Source: Trichomonas vaginalis G3 (Eukaryota > Parabasalia > Trichomonadida > Trichomonadidae). From it: a stretch of DNA of 64,000 bases. Positions 22,289 to 31,636 of this stretch are shown here, piece after piece. Position 1 is the stretch's first letter. Each line of letters begins with the position of its first letter. The notes beneath the pieces were generated by a model. It was not told the DNA's origin. It searched no databases and was given only the letters and a program-made list of their open reading frames with translations. A program made the translations under genes and the position numbers. The stretch covers positions 62,001 through 126,000 of the forward strand of contig NW_026529251.1 of the NCBI RefSeq assembly GCF_026262505.1. The letters run 5' to 3'.

Positions 22289-23624
22289 ATGGAAGGTCAA
22301 TTTATTGTAGATAAAGAAATTGGTTCAGGTTCCAATAAAACAAACCCACCAGGATTTTGGATTGGTTTCGATGACGCTTTCTATGCAGTTGCTGGATATC
22401 AAATCCTTGCAAATGGTCGTATCGTATATCTCAAGACAACGCAAGAGAAGAAGCATATATAACTTCAAACTCACAAACTACCGAACAAATAAAGAAAGTA
22501 GATGTTTTTCTCAAAGACTCGACATGAAGATGTATGGAGTCATCGGGAACATGCAGAACAGGACAAATGTTAGTGGTCCAATTACAGCAGGAAAATCATT
22601 TGATTTTAAGCTTCGTTTAAGAATTCCTGTTAGAAGTTTTTACCATTAGAAGCTATTAAGATTTATTCCAGCTTTTGCAGGAACATTCAGCTTAAAGTAA
22701 AGTTCAGTAGCGACGCCTTACAATGCACAATCTATATCTGTAAATGATATCATTGCTTTTCAATCCAACTCTTAAAGTTGCATTTGCTTCAGATTCAAAT
22801 CCACCGACAAATAAATTTGTTCCATGGAATGAACCATTCACTATGTAACGAAGGCAGTAGAAGCTAGTGGAACAGTTACTATTACAACTGTAACCCAGCA
22901 ACTATTCGAACAAAGATGGATTTTTAATGAATGTTTCATTCATCCAAAGTCATTCTCTTTAGACCCTAACATTTATACAGAACTTGTAGAACATTATACA
23001 AAACGAGGCTTTATGTTTTCCTGTTAAAGTTATGGATTGGATTCCTATGGACGTTTCATTCTCAAAGAATACAGATAGTTCAAGGCAACATTTACAGCAG
23101 CTTATACGCCTATTAATGTTAAAAGTATTTGGGCACTATTTAGAAAGAAAGACAACTATTATGTTAATTTTGAGAACCTAAGTTTAAATATCTTCAGCTT
23201 TCCATGGGAGCTTATGGAAATATGCCTGCAGAACCTGAAAAATCATATGGACCTGTATTTTATGAAATGGTTGCGAACGCTTGCAATACAAAACAATGAT
23301 ATGATAGGATTTAATGAAGATGTTATGAGGTCATTGTGGATGATGGTAGTGTGGAACATAAATGGGATAGCTATGACAACACACATTTCTTATGTGGTTT
23401 TCCAACAGAAGTGGACTTTTGCTTCCAACAAGGTCAAACATCTACTGCTCCAATAAATACAAATTGTCTGTTAAAGGACCTATTGAACTAGCAACTGAAA
23501 ACGTACCAAAGCACTTATTGGATTTATGAGGGATTGTTGCTTTGCCATTCAGGTGCGTGCTAATGGCATCCCCATAATAAGATTAGATGACTATAACTTA
23601 GCCACGGACGACAGTGAGGAATAA
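22289..23624 (+). pseudogene. Maverick major capsid protein candidate (double jelly roll), type D
   Basis: The frame opens with MEGQFIVDKEIGSG and then FDDAFYAVAGYQI. In the middle, around 22610-22700, the pattern arg-Ile-Pro-x-Arg-x-Phe-Leu-Pro followed by a Phe-Ala-Gly and alternating hydrophobic strand is typical of Polinton major capsid proteins. Length of about 440 codons suits the family. This part of the window has no second copy but shows the same frequent small length changes as the stretch before it; roughly ten breaks. Assignment rests on pattern, not on a search. Confidence 0.6.
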
Positions 23625-23654
23625 AGGATGAACGTTTATTTTTAAAGCTTATAA

Positions 23655-24113
23655 ATGAGTTCTTCATCAAGCTCTCGCGAACCTTCACCATCTATGAAAC
23701 AAACTTTACCAAACGATTATGGAGCACCTATTGAATATTTCTTACGAGCTGCACAATGGCAAAGAGCAGTTTCACCAAGGTTAGGTGTTCCACCAGCTCC
23801 TGTCAAAAATAGCATTTGGTCAAGTCCTTATATAAGATATGGTCTCCCACTAGGTTTGCTAGCTACAGCAGGAGCAGTTATGATGTTGAAAAGAAATAAA
23901 GCAAATGTTATAAATAATACTGAAGTAGCTGAAGTTAAACAAACTCCAACACATTCGCCAAAACCAACGCCTTCACAAGCAAAACCTTCAATAACTCCTG
24001 AACCTATGGAAGTACAAACTCCTGTTCAAAAGTCAACTCCTAAACCGACTCCAACATTTAAACCAGAACCCACGCCTCAAATAAATCGTAAAACTCCTGC
24101 GTTTCCTTACTGA
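23655..24113 (+). CDS. Membrane-anchored Pro/Thr-rich protein (152 aa), type D
   Basis: Starts MSSSSSSREPSPSMKQ. A single hydrophobic helix lies at about residues 57-76 (YGLPLGLLATAGAVMML), followed by a Lys-Arg stop-transfer and a tail of about 70 residues rich in Pro, Thr and Lys (HSPKPTPSQAKPS type). It follows the capsid gene and is the first cleanly open frame after the noisy stretch. Function unknown; a capsid-associated or membrane protein is possible. Confidence 0.7.
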   Translation: MSSSSSSREPSPSMKQTLPNDYGAPIEYFLRAAQWQRAVSPRLGVPPAPVKNSIWSSPYIRYGLPLGLLATAGAVMMLKRNKANVINNTEVAEVKQTPTHSPKPTPSQAKPSITPEPMEVQTPVQKSTPKPTPTFKPEPTPQINRKTPAFPY

Positions 24114-24161
24114 AAAAATAACGTTATTTTTATTTAATATTAAAATTTTTATTTGATTGAA

Positions 24162-24398
24162 ATGACGACTAAAGTCACTGAAGCAATGAAACAAAAGTTT
24201 TTGGTAGAATACATTAAATCAGGAACTATTCCAGAAGGTTTTTACATTCATACTATGAAGGATGGTAGAGTTCAGTTTAGAAAGATAAAGCAACCATTAG
24301 ATAAAGAAGGAATTTTGAGAAAGATTAAACTTCATGAGGACAACATTGCTGAACTTAAGAAGAAGTTAGAAGAGTTGGAGAAAGGAAGAGAGTTATAA
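24162..24398 (+). CDS. Small coiled-coil protein (78 aa), type D
   Basis: Start chosen at 24162 (MTTKVTEAMKQKF) because a T-rich leader (TTAAAATTTTTATTTGATTG) ends there; an in-frame ATG nine bases earlier is possible. The C-terminal half (KLHEDNIAELKKKLEELEKG) is a clear heptad coiled coil. Function unknown. Its last codons and the DNA after it match the end of 32717-33232, showing a shared gene-end cassette. Confidence 0.65.
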   Translation: MTTKVTEAMKQKFLVEYIKSGTIPEGFYIHTMKDGRVQFRKIKQPLDKEGILRKIKLHEDNIAELKKKLEELEKGREL

Positions 24399-24500
24399 AG
24401 TAATGAATTCAACGGGTGAAAAAAGAGGTGAAAAAACAGGTGAGATCTAACCTCTTCACCTAAATTATATTTTTGTCTGATTTACATCTAATGAAAAAGT
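24399..24500. promoter_or_regulatory. Hairpin-repeat gene-end cassette
   Basis: Contains GGTGAAAAAAGAGGTG and GGTGAGATCTAACCTCTTCA between convergent genes. Related inverted repeats recur at gene ends across the Mavericks, so a transcript-end role is likely but unproven. Confidence 0.5.
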
Positions 24501-25586
24501 TTAGAAGAATTTTCTTATTCTTTCTGGCATATTTTTGTCTTTCCAGTACTCCCGCTCTAATGGTCCCAGATGTGTTGGCTTCGACTCTCTCAAGTTCTTA
24601 GATGGTATAACATCTTCAACGCCTCCTTCATATCTTACTTTATAAGTGTCATCGTTTGTGTTATAGCCAAGTATTTCAATAACCACTCCTCGCTTTGCTT
24701 CGTCAATGGTTTCAGCAAGTTTGCCATTACTACTTTCGACTAATTTATGTCGAGGATAAAACGCAATAGAGTCGTCGGCAGCTTTTATAAGATATCCATT
24801 ACCTTGCGTAGAGTCTACAATATAATAATTTCTACTTAACCTTAAACGTTTCTTTGTCAACGGTTTGTCGTCAAGAACTACACGAACTTTTGTACCAGGA
24901 ATGAGGGTAAATTGTGTTGAATTTCTGATATTTTGTGTTTGGCTTCGTTTCTTTTGTATATACTTTTCTTCTTGTTGTTGTGTCATTGAATTTGGTGTAT
25001 GTCCTGTTGTAGAATGTGTTGAGGAATTATATACTTCGAGAAAATGTTTCATTGTTTCTTCGGTAAAGTCTCGCTCTTGGTTTAAATCTCTGAGAGTCCT
25101 TATGAAGCGGTTTATGATGCCGAGTATGTTATGGTTATGGTCTTCAGTAGTGTAGTGAGTTATGTTATGCTTAATGAGAAATTCTGTGATTTCATTGCTG
25201 AGGTATGCACTGTCTTGGTCTGATGTTAAAGTACTTGGGTTATGTTCTGCTACAAACTTTTGTAAAACTCTTAACACTTCACGAGTTCCTTTATTTTTCA
25301 TTGGATATGCATATGCTTTACGAGTGTTAACATTTATGAAGATGAGGAATGGTTTATGTCCTCCTTTTCTGCTTTGAATGAGAGTGTCAAATTGGTATGC
25401 GTCAGGAGTGTTGGAGTAAATTGGTAAAAAGTAGTCGTAAGGGTTTATTTTTGTTTGATGTACAACATTTTTGTCAAAGAACCTTTTCACTTCAGCTCTG
25501 TTAGTAAATCCCCAACTCTTTGCAGCTTCATTGAACTTCTTAAATGACCTCCATGGATGTTGTTCGAATACTTCTTTCAAGCTCAT
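24501..25586 (-). CDS. Maverick integrase type 1 (retrovirus-type DDE, chromo-like tail)
   Basis: A 361-residue open frame. Residues 60-200 are an RNase H-fold integrase core (FDTLIQSRKGG with Asp67; LTSDQDSAYLS with Asp123), and residues 235-320 hold a basic SH3/chromo-like region (YKVRYEGGVEDVIPSKNL). In Mavericks this enzyme cuts and joins element ends to target DNA. It lies about 20 bases downstream of the fibre gene, both on the minus strand, and is convergent with the coiled-coil gene. It differs strongly from the type 2 integrase at 42994-43953. Reads whole. Confidence 0.9.
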   Translation of the reverse strand: MSLKEVFEQHPWRSFKKFNEAAKSWGFTNRAEVKRFFDKNVVHQTKINPYDYFLPIYSNTPDAYQFDTLIQSRKGGHKPFLIFINVNTRKAYAYPMKNKGTREVLRVLQKFVAEHNPSTLTSDQDSAYLSNEITEFLIKHNITHYTTEDHNHNILGIINRFIRTLRDLNQERDFTEETMKHFLEVYNSSTHSTTGHTPNSMTQQQEEKYIQKKRSQTQNIRNSTQFTLIPGTKVRVVLDDKPLTKKRLRLSRNYYIVDSTQGNGYLIKAADDSIAFYPRHKLVESSNGKLAETIDEAKRGVVIEILGYNTNDDTYKVRYEGGVEDVIPSKNLRESKPTHLGPLEREYWKDKNMPERIRKFF

Positions 25587-25605
25587 TTATGTAAAGTTAA
25601 AGATT

Positions 25606-28600
25606 TTAACCAACTCGTATCCAAGCGTGCATTGTTATATAAGGAGGCATATAATCTTTTCCATTACCTGCTGGGTCTGTAATACCAGCTACAACATGTG
25701 TATGATTTCCTGCAGTTCCACAGAAAATACCTGTGCTAACATCTTTGGGGTCATCTGAGATATCATATCTGTTCATTCCCTGTCTATTCGAACCCGCTGC
25801 AAGATTTATATAACCTCTTTTTGTTATTGAATGTGAATGGTTTCCTTCCACAGATGTTCTTCCACTGAACCTATGCATATGTGAAGGAAGGTTTTCAATA
25901 CCTATTTTCTTTGAACCTCCCATCTTCATTGACTGCGTATTAGTGTAGAATGGAAAACTGTCAACTATTTCATACCATCTACCACCAAATAAAGTGTTTG
26001 GATTTATTGGATTCATAGACGTATAAACAGCTCCTATAGGATATATTAAATCATATATGCTCATAACTCTATAAACATATTCTAAAGAACTTATGTCATT
26101 AAATACCATTTGGAATGTATCTCCCGGATGAAATGTTGCATTTGTTCCACTTTTATAATGTAATGTTAGTTCAATAGAATTATCCAAGAAAAATTCAAAA
26201 GTATCTGGTTGAAGACCTCTAACAAATTCAAATGGAGTTGCTGGTTCACCATTTATAATTTCTGTTGTAAATGTCATTGTATCTGGTTTCGAAAATTTCT
26301 TTGTTAGTTCTGCATCCACATAAGTTTTATCTGCTTTCTTATCTAACATTGTTGGTAGTTCATATGCTTCAAAGTTTCTGGCATGACTTTCAATGTTCCT
26401 GCAACTCTTATCTAAACTGTTAAGAGTATCTTTTACGCTTGTACTTGGATTTTCTAATGGTGCACTTGAACCAAGGTCAAAGTTCAATATTATGTCGTCT
26501 GCTCTAACAGTAGTGAAGGATTTATGTGTATGGTTCTTGTCAGCTTTACTGTCTAATGTAGCTTGAAGTTCATTTATATCGGAGATGTTGTGTTTATGAG
26601 ATTTCAAAACTTTGTTCATTGCTTCGAGTTCAACTTTGTCAGCTTTACTTTTAATAGCATCTTCAAACGTTATTTTTGCCTTAACTCTCAAAGTAAATCT
26701 TGGTTCAACTAATACACCGTTAACATTGAAAGTAGAGGCATAAATTTCACCGGTATAACCAAATGCTTCTGGTGCTTTAGCTACATCATACTGTACAGTA
26801 CAGCTTATGTCATAACCTTTAGCACGAATGTATTTATATCTTCTTTCATTAACATTTTTTGTCTTCGCTTCATCACTTCGTGTTAAATATCCATGGTAGT
26901 CCGTTATAATCTGTTCGTCTGAAGTTATATAATGAACATGGTTCTTGTCCGCTTTACTATTTAATGTAGCTTGAAGTTCATTTATATCGGAGATATTGTG
27001 TTTATGAGATTTCAAAACTTTGTTCATTGCGTCAAGTTCATTTTTGTCCGCTTTACTATTTAATGTAGCTTGAAGTTCATTTATATCGGAGATATTGTGT
27101 TTATGTTCTTTATCTGCTTTTTCGGCTAATTTCTCTTCTATCTCATTTATTTCAAGTTCATGCCTACCACCACCTCCCGAAGAAGTATTTTTCTTCAGCT
27201 CTTGAAGAACGTCCACTTCGCCATCTTTGGTGTCAATAATGAGACTTTGTGTTAAAACCTTTCCTGTCTTAATGGATGTTTGTAAAACTTCTTCTTCACC
27301 GTGTTCGGGGTCATGGTCGTCATCATATCTTGTGAAATCAGAGATGTTGTCATACATTAAGCATATCTGTCTCAAAAGTTCTGCTATTTGAAACTGGAAC
27401 GAAAGATATACAGAACTTTCATCATCTCCTAAAGTCAAGTCTGCTTTCTTAAGTATTTCTTGAATGTATGCAATGAGAACAGAGTACCTTGGAAAATATT
27501 CGAACAATATTTCATTAGCTGTTGGTTTTGGTGGTTCTTCTGGAGTTTCTGTTGTTTCAGTTCCTTCTGTTGGAGTTTCTGCATCTCTTGACTTCAATGC
27601 TCTTGCTCTCAAAGACCTAAATGTTAGAGCACCGGGTTTTACAAAGGACTTTATAAATGCTTTAATAGTTCCTGGTAAGTTATTGTTAGCATTAAGTAAG
27701 TTCCTTATGCTTCCATCATGTACGTCCATAGCACTATGTAAAAAATCTATACTTTTCTTGTAGTCAGCAATAGACTGACTGTGATTTTTTAAAGATTTGT
27801 CAATACCTTTAAGCCAATCTTCATGCATGTCTGATACTGAGCCAAGAATATCATTTGCTTCCTTTAGTGTATTTTGTGCTTGTCGTAAAGTATCCAATCC
27901 CGTACGTGCATTGTTTGCTATACGTCTTACAGTATCTATTTGACTCCTTGTTTCTTGCATCCAACCAGATAAAGTTTTAATAGTATCCGAACCATTTGAA
28001 ATGAAGTTCAAAGCATTTTTAACGTCATTTAAAACTTCTTCACCAAGTACTGCCCATATCTTTCCGATTTGGTATTGAAGAACTCCATATGAAGCAGCTG
28101 TTAAACCAGTATTTATAAGGTCCCATATCCATGATTTAGCAGTTTTTCCATCCTTTCCATCCTTTCCATCCAAACCGTTTTCGCCTTGAGGTCCTTGTAT
28201 TCCTTGTATTCCTTGTATTCCTTGTGGTCCTTGAGGTCCGGTGTCACCCTTCTCTCCTTTCAGTTCATCTTTATGTTCGTTATAATATTCTAATGTCATA
28301 AGGTGTACATCATTACTGCTACCAGCAACGCCAAGAATTTGTTTCTCATTCATGACTAAATTCTTTAAGCATTTAATGTTGTCGTCAAATCGAAAGCTCT
28401 TTAACAATTCAATGAGAACATTCAGTACTTTCACTAATGAGGCATCTACTGTAGAATTTATATATTGCACCGTTCCATCATTTATGATAGGAACCTTGCT
28501 TGTTGTAATGAATGGGTCATAAGTGTTAAAAGTATCGAAATCAATGACTTTTTTAGTTTTTCCATCGTCAATGACTAAATCATTGCCTTCAATGGTTAAA

Positions 28601-28674
28601 GTTGAGTTTTCGTTTACTAGTTCATGTGCTCTTCTTGCTTCATTTGTTTCATACGCATATGCAGCAATAGTCAT
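25606..28674 (-). CDS. Trimeric fibre protein with collagen-like segment (1022 aa), type D
   Basis: Open across 1022 residues. A globular head of about 135 residues is followed by about 13 Gly-X-Y triplets (GPQGPQGIQGIQGIQG, about residues 140-177), a helical part, a disordered Pro/Thr patch (TPTEGTETTETPEEPPK) and three or more HKHNISDINELQATL repeats. The tip begins IYPIGAVYTSMNPINP (about residue 890) and contains His-x-His pairs (NHSHS, NHTHV). The tip and stalk units belong to the style of phage tail-fibre and collar proteins. It shares a 17-base divergent promoter with the next gene. Likely role: surface attachment as a trimer (inference). Confidence 0.85.
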   Translation of the reverse strand: MTIAAYAYETNEARRAHELVNENSTLTIEGNDLVIDDGKTKKVIDFDTFNTYDPFITTSKVPIINDGTVQYINSTVDASLVKVLNVLIELLKSFRFDDNIKCLKNLVMNEKQILGVAGSSNDVHLMTLEYYNEHKDELKGEKGDTGPQGPQGIQGIQGIQGPQGENGLDGKDGKDGKTAKSWIWDLINTGLTAASYGVLQYQIGKIWAVLGEEVLNDVKNALNFISNGSDTIKTLSGWMQETRSQIDTVRRIANNARTGLDTLRQAQNTLKEANDILGSVSDMHEDWLKGIDKSLKNHSQSIADYKKSIDFLHSAMDVHDGSIRNLLNANNNLPGTIKAFIKSFVKPGALTFRSLRARALKSRDAETPTEGTETTETPEEPPKPTANEILFEYFPRYSVLIAYIQEILKKADLTLGDDESSVYLSFQFQIAELLRQICLMYDNISDFTRYDDDHDPEHGEEEVLQTSIKTGKVLTQSLIIDTKDGEVDVLQELKKNTSSGGGGRHELEINEIEEKLAEKADKEHKHNISDINELQATLNSKADKNELDAMNKVLKSHKHNISDINELQATLNSKADKNHVHYITSDEQIITDYHGYLTRSDEAKTKNVNERRYKYIRAKGYDISCTVQYDVAKAPEAFGYTGEIYASTFNVNGVLVEPRFTLRVKAKITFEDAIKSKADKVELEAMNKVLKSHKHNISDINELQATLDSKADKNHTHKSFTTVRADDIILNFDLGSSAPLENPSTSVKDTLNSLDKSCRNIESHARNFEAYELPTMLDKKADKTYVDAELTKKFSKPDTMTFTTEIINGEPATPFEFVRGLQPDTFEFFLDNSIELTLHYKSGTNATFHPGDTFQMVFNDISSLEYVYRVMSIYDLIYPIGAVYTSMNPINPNTLFGGRWYEIVDSFPFYTNTQSMKMGGSKKIGIENLPSHMHRFSGRTSVEGNHSHSITKRGYINLAAGSNRQGMNRYDISDDPKDVSTGIFCGTAGNHTHVVAGITDPAGNGKDYMPPYITMHAWIRVG

Positions 28675-28691
28675 ATTTTAATGAGAATAAA
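28675..28691. promoter_or_regulatory. Minimal divergent promoter
   Basis: ATTTTAATGAGAATAAA is all that separates two divergent ATGs. It resembles the other short divergent spacers at 4643, 31621, 41594 and 43954. Confidence 0.6.
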
Positions 28692-29468
28692 ATGTTGTTC
28701 TATTTGCAAAGTACAGACCCAAACGAATACGGAATAGTAAAGCTACAAACAAACTTAGGTCTTCAGAATGAAGCACTTGCTTTCAGAGTTGTTGACTTCA
28801 ATACTATCGCAACTTTTGTCATAACAGATGAAACAGATTTCATGGAGTTTGAAATAGATGGAAAGAAGCACGAAATAAGATTTCACAATAATGTAGAATA
28901 TAAGATGGAAACATTAGCTGGAGTGTTAAATGCTCTCATAAATACTACAATAAACAAGGATAACGAAGAAAACTTAATGAATGTTAAACTTATTGCAGGA
29001 GTTTTGAAGTTCAGTTATGCAAAGGAGTTTAAGATAACACGAATGAGTCATAGAGTTCAATTGCTTCTGGGTGCATACCATATGACATTTCCTTTGAAAA
29101 GTGTTGACAAAACGATTGAGATGAAATCTGTTCCATACGTATGTTATGGTAATTGTTTGTACATTGAGTCTAAAATAGCTAATGTCACAGGCATTTCAGG
29201 AGTTAATAGTAAAGGTTCAGTAGAATATAAGTCTTTCTGTTATGCAGTCAATTCAATGTTCATTCCAAACGTTCCTGTCATAGCAACTCATTTAGGTAAA
29301 TGGATTCGCATTAGTCCTCATAATTTGAAAGACATGCAATTCAGACTTGTTGACTTTCAAGGCGAGCCTGTAGAACTGAAGGCACCAGTGCGAATGACTG
29401 TTGAAGTTGACTTTTTAGAAAATATTAAATGCAACAGCTTACAAGAGAACTCAGAGCTAAAAATATAA
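28692..29468 (+). CDS. Jelly-roll (penton-like) candidate protein (258 aa), type D
   Basis: Starts MLFYLQSTDPNEYG. The C-terminal part (FRLVDFQGEPVELKAPVRM followed by an alternating strand) matches the pattern 'LxDxxGxPVxLxxPV' seen at the end of minor capsid (penton) proteins of Polintons and relatives. That is pattern recognition only. Lies between the fibre and a small overlapping gene, consistent with a vertex protein. Reads whole. Confidence 0.6.
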   Translation: MLFYLQSTDPNEYGIVKLQTNLGLQNEALAFRVVDFNTIATFVITDETDFMEFEIDGKKHEIRFHNNVEYKMETLAGVLNALINTTINKDNEENLMNVKLIAGVLKFSYAKEFKITRMSHRVQLLLGAYHMTFPLKSVDKTIEMKSVPYVCYGNCLYIESKIANVTGISGVNSKGSVEYKSFCYAVNSMFIPNVPVIATHLGKWIRISPHNLKDMQFRLVDFQGEPVELKAPVRMTVEVDFLENIKCNSLQENSELKI

Positions 29469-29698
29469 AGTATGAATGTTATGTATTAGGTCATGAACTT
29501 TGGTTGTTGCTGTTTGATGAAACAAATGAATTAGTTATGTCAGTCAAGAGAACAGAAAAAGGCGTCAAAGGCGCCGAGCGCAAAGCGCTATATTGTGTTA
29601 GTGAAAACTGCACCAAGTCAATAAGATTAGGTTTGCATTATGAAGATGAGTTCGATACTGTTGAAGAAGTTTTGGATAGATATTACAAATTGCTTTAA
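29429..29698 (+). CDS. Small unknown protein (89 aa), overlapping start
   Basis: The start at 29429 lies 40 bases inside the end of the previous gene, in another frame. Acidic C-terminus (EDEFDTVEEVLDRYYKLL). It contains an odd high-GC patch (GGCGCCGAGCGCAAAGCGC near 29570). Ends overlapping by four bases with the gene on the opposite strand. No family recognised. Confidence 0.65.
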   Translation: MQQLTRELRAKNIKYECYVLGHELWLLLFDETNELVMSVKRTEKGVKGAERKALYCVSENCTKSIRLGLHYEDEFDTVEEVLDRYYKLL

Positions 29699-30309
29699 TT
29701 TACTAAAACATATTTCAAACAAAGTTTATATTCTGTTGAAAGTTTTGTATATTCATTCGAATATTTATACTTAAACTCAACTCCTGTAGTTCCTGGTGTT
29801 TCAATGATGCGGATGTTACCTATTTTCATGAATGGTGGCGTTTGACCACAGCATTCGATTTCAGGGTCGAGATAGTCAATGACACATTGTTTCCCTGTTA
29901 TTCGTGATATAACATTTTCAAGGTCCTCCTTTGTTAGAATTATTTGGTTCTTGCTTATAAGATTTGTCAAAAGCTTCTTATCGTCTTTGAGTAAAATTGT
30001 TTGGTATAACTGAAGAAGGTAATGGTCTACGTTATCTGAAGGATTTGTTTGAACATTTGTGTAAGGGTTGTCGTTGGCTTCTCTTGAAAGAACTTGGTCC
30101 AGTGGTGGATACTCTAACTTAACATCTGATGTAGCGTTAGCGTTTGAAGCTGAGTTTAAATTCACGGATTTCAGTTCTGGTTCTTTTTCTTTCAAACACT
30201 CTGAACTATAGTTCTTTATGACAATATTGTTTGTCGTTCGTGAGTCAACATTTGATGTTGGTTCAATTGGAACATTAACGGCACCAGCTAAGATGGATTT
30301 GCTTCTCAT
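29695..30309 (-). CDS. Unknown Maverick protein (204 aa), type D
   Basis: An Asn/Ser-rich, probably disordered first half is followed by a more structured second half with Cys pairs (IECCGQTPPF). No known motif. Its start is divergent from the next plus-strand gene with about 23 bases between (TTCATATAGAATAAAAACCT). Also present, broken, at 11194-11811. Confidence 0.65.
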   Translation of the reverse strand: MRSKSILAGAVNVPIEPTSNVDSRTTNNIVIKNYSSECLKEKEPELKSVNLNSASNANATSDVKLEYPPLDQVLSREANDNPYTNVQTNPSDNVDHYLLQLYQTILLKDDKKLLTNLISKNQIILTKEDLENVISRITGKQCVIDYLDPEIECCGQTPPFMKIGNIRIIETPGTTGVEFKYKYSNEYTKLSTEYKLCLKYVLVN

Positions 30310-30332
30310 TTCATATAGAATAAAAACCTTTT

Positions 30333-30736
30333 ATATGTATGAAATGAACAATATACTCGACAAGGGTTTGAATGTAAAGCTAACGAATGAAAATATTGTT
30401 GAATTCACTGAGACAGGAGCTGTGTATAAAGATGTAGAACTACTGAACAAAAGAGCTAAGGGAAGAAGCAGGAACATGAACAAAGGGTGGAAGCCTATAA
30501 AAATTTATGTCAATGATGGCTCAGGAGGTTCAAACATAAAGTATGCAGAAAGTTATAGAGTTTATGCTCTCAAAGGTGAAAAGCCTTCATTTAAGAACAG
30601 CTATTCTAACGCATATCCTCAAAAGCTAACGGATGGAGAAGTGGATGATATGAATGACAGCAAAAATATTAACAGAAATGGCGACAGAGATGCATGGAAT
30701 TTGTTTACCATCAGTCAATTGAAGGTTAAACTTTAA
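30333..30736 (+). CDS. Unknown Maverick protein (133 aa), type D
   Basis: Start chosen at 30333 (MYEMNNILDKGL), just after the AT-rich divergent spacer; an open extension upstream overlaps the minus-strand gene and is unlikely. Basic central part (KRAKGRSRNMNKGWKPIKI). Ends overlapping the ATPase gene by four bases on the opposite strand. Function unknown. Confidence 0.6.
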
Positions 30737-31620
30737 AACAATGTTGGTCGTTCCCATGGAATATTTTTGACTTTAATGGTATTAGTCATGATATGAATCT
30801 CAAGGTATGAACGAGGAGAGATGAGAGACTTATATGCTTCCCAAATTTCTTCAAAAGGTAATGTTATACCTGACTGTTTCCAAATGAGTTCAATATCATA
30901 ACGTGAGAAACCTTGAAAGATAACGAAGTCAGTTATGAGACGTTTTATGTTTAAAGCTAAAAACCTCCATGTTTGCATAAGTATTGCTACAGTTAAGTGG
31001 TAATGTCTGACTTTAGTAATGATATTAGCTAATGGTGAGTCTGGTTTTGACACTAAACCTTTACCAGCGAAGTCGTCGCAAACGAGCAGAGTGTTTGAAG
31101 GATATTTTTTGAAGGGGTATTTTGAAAGTTTTGATAGAATGTAGTTTGTCAGTCGTTTCATATCGTAAACTCCTGAGTACTGACGTAAGTGGTGTTTGTC
31201 AATAATTCTTTCCATCTCCTCAGAAGTCTTTTGCATTCCTGACTGTATAAATTCAACGATGGCATAATATTTCCTCTTACGTCGAATGTAACGTTGAAGA
31301 AATTCAATGAGTTCACTGTCTGGAACTTTAACGACAGAGGCTTGAACTTTTGACATAAATGTTTTCGCTGTTGAGTCCATAGAGTCTGAAGTTGCTGATA
31401 TAATGATTTGGTCATAATATGAGTCATTTCCTAAACGTTCTGTTATGAGTATATGACGAATTAAATTAAATGTCTTACCTGAACCCATCTTTCCACAATA
31501 GAAATAAACGCCATTTGAACAGAACTCATAGTCCTTACTGAAAGGAAGAATGAGAGAAGAGTTAAGTTTGTCTGTAGTTTCATTCATGTCTTCATCTACG
31601 TCATGTATTAAATGCTTCAT
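30733..31620 (-). CDS. A32/FtsK-HerA-like genome packaging ATPase, type D
   Basis: 295 residues. Walker A GKMGSGKT at about 43-50, a sensor-like stretch QIIISATSD at about 71-79, Walker B LLVCDDFAG at about 178-186, and a downstream Gln (ILMQTWR) typical of the family. Such ATPases drive DNA into capsids in Polintons, virophages and large DNA viruses. Length fits. It is divergent from the 293-aa gene across 16 bases. A second, clearly different ATPase lies at 53100-53975. Reads whole. Confidence 0.9.
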   Translation of the reverse strand: MKHLIHDVDEDMNETTDKLNSSLILPFSKDYEFCSNGVYFYCGKMGSGKTFNLIRHILITERLGNDSYYDQIIISATSDSMDSTAKTFMSKVQASVVKVPDSELIEFLQRYIRRKRKYYAIVEFIQSGMQKTSEEMERIIDKHHLRQYSGVYDMKRLTNYILSKLSKYPFKKYPSNTLLVCDDFAGKGLVSKPDSPLANIITKVRHYHLTVAILMQTWRFLALNIKRLITDFVIFQGFSRYDIELIWKQSGITLPFEEIWEAYKSLISPRSYLEIHIMTNTIKVKNIPWERPTLF

Positions 31621-31636
31621 TTTATCTCCATTAAAA
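31621..31636. promoter_or_regulatory. Minimal divergent promoter
   Basis: TTTATCTCCATTAAAA lies between the ATPase and 293-aa gene starts. Confidence 0.6.
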
